A DNA stretch of 45,747 nt. It comes from Candidatus Obscuribacterales bacterium. GTDB lineage: Bacteria > Cyanobacteriota > Vampirovibrionia > Obscuribacterales > Obscuribacteraceae. The notes beneath the pieces were generated by a model that worked only from the letters and a program-made list of their open reading frames with translations, had not been told where the DNA came from and did no database searches. A program made the position numbers and the translations under genes. Location of the stretch: positions 1 through 45,747 of the forward strand of contig JAGVKB010000152.1 in the NCBI GenBank assembly GCA_020050835.1. The letters run 5' to 3'. The stretch's first letter is position 1. Each line of letters opens with the position of its first letter. Below, piece by piece: positions 34,241-41,353 of this stretch.

Positions 34241-35247
34241 TTACAGAGGAGATCCGAAACGCTTGACTCAAGGGAAGGCAGCGCAAGAAACTGAGCGACA
34301 AAGTCTTGCCGGGCAGTCTCGAAATCGAGCGCTCGCAGGCGATCGATCCATTCAATCTCATTGAAAATGATCGAGGAGAACGGTGCAGCCGGGCTAGCAT
34401 TTTGAGTACCGGCAGTGATCTTAACCGGCACGCAGCCGTTTGCTAGAGCCAGTCTGAATCGAATGCTCTCGAGATAGTAGTAAGGGTGGTGCGAGCACCA
34501 GATTTTATAACGAGTGCGCTGGAGAACACGGTTCAACTGTTGACCATTTAGATGGGGGCCGTTCTCCTGGTAGGGAACGTGCCTGACTAGATAGACAAAA
34601 CCCGCCGGATCGTATTCCTGGACCAGCCGCTCTACCAACCTGAGCCGTTCTCCGGTCGCTTGACCAACGAATGTCCATGGTATCGGTCGCTCAATCGGTG
34701 AGATTGCTGAAGGCGACGACTGTACGGACTGCCTCTCCCCGTTGGTCAAGCCGTTGAAGAGGCTGCAATACTCGTATTGGGAGCTGTCCGACAGTAGCGC
34801 TTGCTGATTCTCGAAGCCCAAATCTAAGATGGTATGCAGATCCGCTTCAGTCATGATCTGAATTGAATCATTGAACCACTTGGTTTGGACCGATTCCAGT
34901 AAAGCAGGGATGACGAAATTGCAGCTGGATTTGAGCTTTTGAATCTCCCGCAAGAAGCCAGGACGGTCACGGTAAGCGAAGTCTATCTCATACAGATTGA
35001 ACAGGAAGCACCAGTCATACTTTCGCTCGACATAGGAGTCGAGTGTACCAAGGGTTGCTTGGCAACCCAGGTTTGTCAGCGCCTCTGCCAGTCGTTTGCC
35101 CTCAACATTGTAGAAATAATTTACGGTGCCTGGTATGAGCACTAAGGCACTTGACCCGCTGAGCACATTCGGCGACGACGAAGCACTGCTGCCAGTGTCG
35201 ATCCGCCAATTTGCCGCGCTCGTCGTCAAATCATTTGTGGAAATCAT
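34222..35247 (-). CDS. GT-B-like glycosyltransferase-related protein
   Basis: 341 aa from the ATG at 35247; the frame is open from a TTG at 35286. The C-terminal half has YKIWCSHHPYYYLESIRFRL followed by ALANGCVPVKI, the pattern found in the donor-binding part of GT1/GT4-like and exostosin-like proteins. The N-terminal half (ALVLIPGTVNYFYNVEGKRL) looks like the first Rossmann domain. The classical E-x7-E motif was not clear, so the activity is uncertain. It ends overlapping the next GT2 gene and is separated by 232 bp from the radical SAM gene, so a secondary promoter may lie before it. Confidence 0.6.
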   Translation of the reverse strand: MISTNDLTTSAANWRIDTGSSASSSPNVLSGSSALVLIPGTVNYFYNVEGKRLAEALTNLGCQATLGTLDSYVERKYDWCFLFNLYEIDFAYRDRPGFLREIQKLKSSCNFVIPALLESVQTKWFNDSIQIMTEADLHTILDLGFENQQALLSDSSQYEYCSLFNGLTNGERQSVQSSPSAISPIERPIPWTFVGQATGERLRLVERLVQEYDPAGFVYLVRHVPYQENGPHLNGQQLNRVLQRTRYKIWCSHHPYYYLESIRFRLALANGCVPVKITAGTQNASPAAPFSSIIFNEIEWIDRLRALDFETARQDFVAQFLALPSLESSVSDLLCKWGTKS

Positions 35248-35479
35248 TTTCCTGCTGCAGTCCTCTAAATAGACACGCACAGTCAACCTATGCAGCTCAT
35301 ATTATGCAAACAGCCTGCAACTGCCGCTACACAGCCGAGAGTTACTGTTTCACTGTCGGCTCTGAGTCAGGAGAATTGAGGGTATTGTACTAAATATGCA
35401 GGAAGCCAAGATGTATATTCATGATTACTAACAATAAGAGTAAATTTAAGGCGTGCGGGCCGTGACCGATCGTGCAGAT

Positions 35480-36595
35480 TCATCCGGTCCGCGCAAAAAC
35501 ACACTTTCGGCACATGTAGTCATCCGGTGCATCCTCCTGTCCGTATGACCACCGTCGGAACTTTGAGATCGCCGGTCCGGTCAGGATGTTATGGATGCTC
35601 TGGTTTGCTAAATCACCGATCTCGTGTGTTTCGTCATAGTCTTCACAGCATAAAATGCACTTCCCGTAGGGCGTGATGTGCAGATGCTGAAGCGGCCGTG
35701 AGCCGATATTGTCGCAGCCGCGCAGTCGTGTATGAGGCTGTGAGGGCTTCAGTCCGAGCGGAAGATAGCCAGCTCGGTCCATCACCTCGAAGTATTTGAC
35801 ATTAAAGTGGGAGTCTTGGAAGTGTTGTGCTATCTCTCGATAGTTCTCCCGATGTTTGTCGTCGCCCTGTCCCAATACTGCAAGATCCATCTGCTGAGCT
35901 ACTGCTTTGGTCTTGATGTAATCCAAATTATTCAAGACGATCTGCACATGATCTCGACCGCGGTCACTTAAGTACGAATCTCTGTCCAGCGTCGAAAAGT
36001 TGACGGAAAGGTACCGAAGACCTCCGAGTGCAAGAATCGCATCGACCTTCTCGGCTGTAAGCCCGCTCCCGTTTGTATTTACAGCTGGTGGCAACCCATG
36101 TGATTTTAAGACCCTGATCCGATCCACGAACAATCTGTCGATAGTCGGCTCATTGTAATTTATCATGATCACGCCGTCGATCGTCTTTCTATAGTGAGCT
36201 AATTGCTCAACGATGATCTCATATGTCTCCATCGGCATTGAGTAATGCTCTCGAGGATTGATGGAGACCGGGCAAAAATAGCAGCTCTGATTGCAGGCTG
36301 TAGTTGCTTCAAGCGTTACGTACTTGAGAAAAAAACGGTTGCTCAGGTCTGCATTTTCAGCAATCAGCCAATTTTTTTCTATCAGTCCGGATTTCAGCCA
36401 GTCTGTAAGCTCATCGATTGAGAGCTCTCCCGCGTGGAGTCGGCGCAATTCGAAATACCCTGTTTCGCCCTCGCATAATGTCCGGTCGGTGAGTGGATTG
36501 TAAATTCGATCGGGATCCAGATGCAGGTACGGTTCAATAGTCCAGCTGAGTAGTGGTCTGGCAAGTTTTTCGGAGCTGAGGTTTTGCGGATTCAT
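35480..36595 (-). CDS. radical SAM protein with SPASM-like C-terminus
   Basis: 371 aa. Cys101-x3-Cys105-x2-Cys108 (ATTACNQSCYFCPV) is the binding site for the radical SAM [4Fe-4S] cluster. MINYNEPTI is a GGE-like region, and further TIM-barrel strands follow. The C-terminus has several more cysteines (RGCDN, GKCILCCEDYDE, MCRKCVFAR) in the order of a SPASM domain, which binds extra Fe-S clusters in enzymes that modify peptides or sugars. An N-terminal 90 residues precede the barrel. It lies 9 bp after the repeat-protein gene in the glycan cluster. Candidate substrate: a sugar or a peptide carried by a neighbour. Confidence 0.88.
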   Translation of the reverse strand: MNPQNLSSEKLARPLLSWTIEPYLHLDPDRIYNPLTDRTLCEGETGYFELRRLHAGELSIDELTDWLKSGLIEKNWLIAENADLSNRFFLKYVTLEATTACNQSCYFCPVSINPREHYSMPMETYEIIVEQLAHYRKTIDGVIMINYNEPTIDRLFVDRIRVLKSHGLPPAVNTNGSGLTAEKVDAILALGGLRYLSVNFSTLDRDSYLSDRGRDHVQIVLNNLDYIKTKAVAQQMDLAVLGQGDDKHRENYREIAQHFQDSHFNVKYFEVMDRAGYLPLGLKPSQPHTRLRGCDNIGSRPLQHLHITPYGKCILCCEDYDETHEIGDLANQSIHNILTGPAISKFRRWSYGQEDAPDDYMCRKCVFARTG

Positions 36596-36604
36596 GCTAA
36601 CTTC

Positions 36605-37954
36605 TCATCGTCGCCGCTCTGACAGGCTTGCTAGCAGTGTTCTGGTGTCCAACAGCTCCGAGCACCCGGAAGCGAGCATCCGATAATCCGACTGCCAGGC
36701 ATCAGTGGTACCACTGGTGGTGATCTTCTCTTCGACCCGTTCGAATGCGGCACCGTTGTCGCTAACTTCAAGACCATAGGGTAGGTTGAGTTTTTCGATC
36801 AGTTGGCTCAATCCGAAACGCTGTCCCATTTCGTACCTGATGTGCAGCTTGTCTAACTGAGCCCAGCGTAAGAGCCCGATCAGCTCATCGAGCTGATCAG
36901 CCAGGGAAAACAGGCACGAGCAGACCTGATCGTCATTGATAATCGCCAATACGTAATCATTCTTTCCAGCTTCCCTGGGATCCCCCGCTCGTCTGTGCAG
37001 GGCAATCACCGATGTTAGTGGACCGTACAATCGGCGCAAGCAATCGGAGATCTGTCGCGTATCGATATGCTCACTCTCGATGATGTACAGGACTATCGGC
37101 GTGCCCTCCAGCGCAAGTCGCTCAAATCGGGCTACTTTGACCAGGTCCTTTGGGAGAGCAAACCGCGGAGAGGCATTTCTGGCGTTGCCAAATTGAATGT
37201 AATGTGACAGAGGGTTTACTCCGGCAATCAGCACGTCCGGATAGGTTTGCAGATAAAAGCGCGTGTCGAAGCGTCGGCTCGGATTGTAGCCTTTGCTTGC
37301 GCCGGTCAAAAGGTAATGTACCAGTGGATTCATACCTGATGCCACCACGTCCGGATGCTCGGACAGGTAGTATTCCAGGTCGAAAAACGCATTCGGATTT
37401 GCTCCTTCCAGGCAACCGACCTTCAAGAAGTGGTCCAGTAGACAGACGTTTTGATTGTCCAGCGCCGGATACTGAGCAAGATAGAAGTCCGAATCGAAGA
37501 GAGGATGGGGATTGCGTAGCTCTCTTGTGCCTTCGGAAATGTAATGAACAAGCGGATTGATTGCCTGGTTTAACAGCGCTGCGTTTTGACCCAGGTAGTA
37601 TGCAATATCAAAAAGCGGATGAGGATTCCAACCGAGGGCAGTACCAGCCAAAAGGAAATGATCCAAGGGATTTGAGATTGTGCGGGCAAAAGATGGGTAG
37701 TTGAGAGCGTAATAATTCGCATCGAAGAGCCCACTCTTTTCGATTAGTATCTGCCACTGCCTTAGTGTTTTTGGGTCGGCAATTGGCTGGGATATCTCAT
37801 TCTGCCCGCGGTCGTTTTCGGCGCGATTCGCTTGAGCGTCCACCGAGTTATCTGAACCAGCGAATAGTCTGGCCCAGATGGATTGTGGCTTAGAGCGAGA
37901 TTCCAACTGCCGCCCTCCAGTTTCTGCCGGAATCACTGTGCATCGGCGAAGCAT
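36605..37954 (-). CDS. protein with five 38-residue repeats, glycan-cluster type
   Basis: 449 aa. After a disordered charged N-terminus (1-70) come five tandem 38-residue units (residues 77-266), each starting FDxxYYL and ending with NPLxHYL.xG...NP. This repeat is commonly found attached to glycosyltransferases of surface-polysaccharide clusters. The C-terminal 180 residues have Rossmann-like strands (TPIVLYIIES, KNDYVLAIINDD) but no glycosyltransferase motif that I can identify. It overlaps the WbsX gene by 22 bp. Role unknown; a binding or scaffold role is plausible. Confidence 0.7.
   Translation of the reverse strand: MLRRCTVIPAETGGRQLESRSKPQSIWARLFAGSDNSVDAQANRAENDRGQNEISQPIADPKTLRQWQILIEKSGLFDANYYALNYPSFARTISNPLDHFLLAGTALGWNPHPLFDIAYYLGQNAALLNQAINPLVHYISEGTRELRNPHPLFDSDFYLAQYPALDNQNVCLLDHFLKVGCLEGANPNAFFDLEYYLSEHPDVVASGMNPLVHYLLTGASKGYNPSRRFDTRFYLQTYPDVLIAGVNPLSHYIQFGNARNASPRFALPKDLVKVARFERLALEGTPIVLYIIESEHIDTRQISDCLRRLYGPLTSVIALHRRAGDPREAGKNDYVLAIINDDQVCSCLFSLADQLDELIGLLRWAQLDKLHIRYEMGQRFGLSQLIEKLNLPYGLEVSDNGAAFERVEEKITTSGTTDAWQSDYRMLASGCSELLDTRTLLASLSERRR
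37157..37726 (-). repeat. five-unit, 38-codon tandem coding repeat
   Basis: Five consecutive 114-bp units inside the preceding gene encode F-D-x2-[YF]-Y-L...NPL-x-H-[YF]...G...NP. The DNA copies are diverged, so this is an old protein repeat and not a recent expansion. Confidence 0.75.
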
Positions 37955-39453
37955 GCCTCTCTATTCTCTTCCAGCAAAGTCAACCGGAGCTTCTGGTAAG
38001 TACCATTGGGCGAAACTACATAAATAGCCAGGCACTCCAACTTAGCATTCAAGAGGACCTTGGAGCTTAGGCGCACCGTAAACCCGGATTTGAGACTATG
38101 CATTCCCTGGGTGACGGCCAATTCCGGTCGATACTGAACCGCCTTTTCGGTGGTCAGTAGCTTGTCGTTGCAAAAAACCAACACTTGAACCGTGCAATAC
38201 GGTGCAGATTGATCGAGAGCCCATCCGGCAATGATAATCTCATCATGATCAGTAATCACGAAGGAGCTCTCTCCACAGATCCGATCGGAGACTGGGAGAT
38301 GCTTGCTGTCCTTGAGCAGCGCTCCACTTTGGTCCAGTGTATATGAGCCGTAGCGCATTGTGAAATCGGTCACCGCTTCTGCGGGAACATCCTGGCTGTT
38401 TAAGGCATTCATGGTCGCTTCGAGATATTGTCTGCCGTAACGCTGATCGGGTTCCAAATGCGCCCCTTCTGCCCACTCGTTCCAAGCATTGATAAAAACA
38501 AGGCGTTCGTCACCGTCCCTGTGTTCACGGGTCCATCTGACGAGCTCGGACAGCCACTGTGAATAAGCAGACGGTGATGATCCGAGGAAGAGCGAAGGAG
38601 CTGATGGCCGACGTGCTGTATTGTCCCAGTCGGTCATAGCTGTGCGGAATAGCTTGTAAGTCGGATTGCTGCGATGAATTGAATGAAATGCGGCCTCCTG
38701 GTAGTCGAAGATATTGCCTGGCGAAATATCGATACCAGGCATGATCAGCTCTGTAAGCGCTGAGGCCTTTGTACAGTGGGGTGGAAATTCGAGCGCTGCA
38801 TCGAAGCCCTGCTCTACTGGATTGATATATTGCCCGTGCGGCGTGAAAGTCTCGGCTTTCACAAGATAGAGGTCATCAAATCCAGCTGTGCGAGCGAGAT
38901 CTCTCCAGCGGAAAGTGCTTTCCTTAGCATTGGGCAGAAGATCGGGTCTGTAGACAATCAAGAGTGGCTTGTTGCCAATTCTGATGTAGCGGTGGTCCTT
39001 GAATGCCGGGACAAGCGATGCGATAAATTCTTCTGCCTGACTGTCTGAGTATGTTTGTTCAATCAGCAGTTCTTGATCATTGCCGTCCCAGCGTCTCGTC
39101 CAATTTTCATTAGCCCAGCACAAGCAAAAAGGGAAGTCCGGCTCTCCTGATGCCAGAACCTCCTGAAATGGCCGCTCTAGCAGTTTGATACCACCGAACC
39201 AGTAGTGGTAGTAGCAGAAGCCGAAGATGCCGTAGGACCTGGCCAGATGCGCCTGCTGAGTTCTTGTCTCAGCCAGGCGAAGATCATAAAAACCGAGCTC
39301 ACCGGGAAGGCGTGGTTGGTAGTGTCCCGGAAAGACAGGCTTGGCCCGCGTTACGTTACGCCATTCGGTAAAGCCAGCTCCCCACCACCGATCATTTTCC
39401 GGAATCGGATGAAACTGAGGAAGGTAAAAGGAGATCAATCGTACGTCTGTCAT
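37933..39453 (-). CDS. WbsX-like / GH99-like protein
   Basis: 506 aa. The N-terminal 345 residues match the WbsX family, found in O-antigen and rhamnan clusters and related to GH99: it opens ISFYLPQFHPIPENDRWWG then GFTEWRNVTRAKP, with GFCYYHYWFGG, CWANENWTRRWDG and VFINAWNEWAEG. The family is thought to act on glycan chains, as hydrolase or transferase. The C-terminal 150 residues contain a beta-sandwich-like module (IIAGWALDQSAPY, YRPELAV) often attached to such proteins. First gene of the minus-strand glycan cluster; no signal peptide. Confidence 0.88.
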   Translation of the reverse strand: MTDVRLISFYLPQFHPIPENDRWWGAGFTEWRNVTRAKPVFPGHYQPRLPGELGFYDLRLAETRTQQAHLARSYGIFGFCYYHYWFGGIKLLERPFQEVLASGEPDFPFCLCWANENWTRRWDGNDQELLIEQTYSDSQAEEFIASLVPAFKDHRYIRIGNKPLLIVYRPDLLPNAKESTFRWRDLARTAGFDDLYLVKAETFTPHGQYINPVEQGFDAALEFPPHCTKASALTELIMPGIDISPGNIFDYQEAAFHSIHRSNPTYKLFRTAMTDWDNTARRPSAPSLFLGSSPSAYSQWLSELVRWTREHRDGDERLVFINAWNEWAEGAHLEPDQRYGRQYLEATMNALNSQDVPAEAVTDFTMRYGSYTLDQSGALLKDSKHLPVSDRICGESSFVITDHDEIIIAGWALDQSAPYCTVQVLVFCNDKLLTTEKAVQYRPELAVTQGMHSLKSGFTVRLSSKVLLNAKLECLAIYVVSPNGTYQKLRLTLLEENREACFADAQ

Positions 39454-39829
39454 GTAAATTGAGCATCAAATGGTTAAAACTAACATACATTACCGATCCT
39501 GAAATGGTACGAGCCGACCAAAGTGCTTAAATAAGCTTCACGGCAGATTGCCCATCCAGCAAGGTTCAGACTGCTGTGCGAACAGCGAAACACCTGGGTT
39601 ATTCGGCGATGTCTCTGTCCGAGGCTGCTTTAGCCGTTCGTAAGTAATGGGACAGGAGCGATCTTGCAAGCAACAAGCGGTTCTAAAACGCGAAAGCGCA
39701 TCCTTGATGCGCTTCGGAGCGGCAGTCGGCAAGTCAAGTGGCCGTGAATATTTGCTAATGCCTACGCTTGCCCTTGTAACCGAGTGATATCATGACCCGC
39801 ACTGGTGTTTAAATAGGTCACAATTTACT
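39454..39829. other. 376-bp divergent intergenic region
   Basis: This lies between the WbsX gene (minus) and the GT2 gene (plus) and must hold the promoters of both the glycan cluster and the GT2 gene. No strong -35/-10 pair was found. An 8-bp hairpin is present at 39694-39714. Short open frames here show no coding features. Confidence 0.5.
39694..39714. repeat. perfect 8-bp hairpin
   Basis: AAGCGCAT, a 5-nt loop CCTTG, and ATGCGCTT. It is not followed by a T-run on the plus strand. It may be an RNA leader structure or an intergenic repeat. Confidence 0.45.
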
Positions 39830-41107
39830 ATGTCTGAACCGTTGGTCTCGGTTTGTCTCCCGGTTTACAACGGTGAGCAGTATTTGGTTCAAAGCATTGA
39901 AAGTGTGCTGGCTCAGACCTATTCCAACTTCGAGCTGCTTATAGCTGACGACTGCTCTGGCGATACATCGACTGAGATTTGTCAAAAGTTTGCGAAGCTG
40001 GATAAGCGCATCCGATTTTGGCGCAATGATACTACCCGTGGACTGTTTGCCAACTACAACCGATGCATCAAGCGGGCAAGCGGCACCTTCATAAAGCCGT
40101 TTGCTCAGGATGATGTATTGCATCCGGAAATGCTGGCCAAGTCGGTGGCAGTGCTGCAATCTCACAAGGGGGTCTCCCTGTTGAGTGTAGGGAGAAGCTG
40201 GATTGATGCTAACGGAGCGGACATCACAGACGGTGTTACAAGCCCACTTGCAGAGAGGTTTGTTCCTGCCGACTGTCCTGTTCCCGGTTCCGTCGTGATT
40301 CGCAAGGCGCTCACACCGGTTACCAATTTCATCGGCGAGCCGGTTGCAGTCCTATTTAGGGCGGCCTTGAAGGGGACTGGATTTGACGAGGATCTGGCTC
40401 ACATTGGTGATCTGGAATACTGGATCAGGCTGCTCAACAAGGGATCCTTTTATTTCTTGAGCGAGGTGTTGTGCAGTTATCGCTCTCATCCTGAAAGCCA
40501 GACGCGCAGAAACTGGGAAAATTGCTCGATTTCAACTGATTTCCTCAAGCTCGGTGAGAAGTGCACGTGGGTGTTGGATGAAGTGGGTATCGCGCAGGAA
40601 GATTTCCTTGCCAAAAACATTCAGTCCGCTGCGGTCGGCGCAGTATGTGTCTGGGATGGGAAGCGCCTGGAAGCCGTCCCAATCGAAGACCCATTTTCAC
40701 CAGACATCTCAGCAACGCCTAGAGAACGTGCTCTTTTGCAGGTATTGACCAGTATAAGGAAGCTGCCGCTGCCGTCACTTCTGCAGCTTGGACATGATGC
40801 ATCCATGCGCGACAGAGTGGCAAAGAATGCAAAGTCGATTCGCGCTCTGGAGCGAAAGCTCAGTAGAATACTCTCCAGCGCTTCATGGAGATCTACCAAG
40901 CCTTTAAGAGATCTCAACCGGCTGATTGGCAGAAGCACGAAAGCTGTAGATATCGTAGAGTTGGCAGAAGAGAGGCTGCCTGATCCGGTGTTGAAAGGGC
41001 TTGATGAGCAGAGAGCGTACATGGCCTATCTGAGAAAGGTAATCGGTGCTGTGCGCTCTAGTCGTTCGTGGCGTGTCAGTGCACCACTAAGAATGTTCCA
41101 GCCGTAG
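39830..41107 (+). CDS. family 2 glycosyltransferase
   Basis: 425 aa. The GT-A domain has VSVCLPVYNGEQYLVQSIES, LLIADDCSGDTS, FIKPFAQDDVLHPEML with the metal-binding QDD, and GDLEYWIRLLNKG. After about residue 330 the tail is helical and holds two copies of a short motif (SASWRSTKPLRDLNR and SRSWRVSAPLRMF), a tail often seen in large glycan-cluster glycosyltransferases. It is the only plus-strand gene belonging to the glycan set, divergent from the WbsX gene. Cytoplasmic. Confidence 0.85.
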   Translation: MSEPLVSVCLPVYNGEQYLVQSIESVLAQTYSNFELLIADDCSGDTSTEICQKFAKLDKRIRFWRNDTTRGLFANYNRCIKRASGTFIKPFAQDDVLHPEMLAKSVAVLQSHKGVSLLSVGRSWIDANGADITDGVTSPLAERFVPADCPVPGSVVIRKALTPVTNFIGEPVAVLFRAALKGTGFDEDLAHIGDLEYWIRLLNKGSFYFLSEVLCSYRSHPESQTRRNWENCSISTDFLKLGEKCTWVLDEVGIAQEDFLAKNIQSAAVGAVCVWDGKRLEAVPIEDPFSPDISATPRERALLQVLTSIRKLPLPSLLQLGHDASMRDRVAKNAKSIRALERKLSRILSSASWRSTKPLRDLNRLIGRSTKAVDIVELAEERLPDPVLKGLDEQRAYMAYLRKVIGAVRSSRSWRVSAPLRMFQP

Positions 41108-41353
41108 GACCAGTCCGCACCGTGATCGACGATTTCCACAGCGTGACCTGGAAGGACCGTCAGGACTCTAGTGTAAAATCCGAATTGTGTTATGAAGGAC
41201 GAATGCTTGCTGCAGCGCGGAACTTCTGAATCTGCAAGACAATAGTCAGCAGGCACACTGGCAATCTATTAGCTGATATGCTTAAACCGTTGATCTGTAC
41301 AATCGGCAGTTGCGACGGTTGTGGCTTACAACGTCACATTCGGTCAAGGGTCC

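Noticed and set aside
37157-37726. CRISPR-like array
   Set aside because: The periodicity is 114 bp, within a coding frame, with diverged units; it is a protein repeat.
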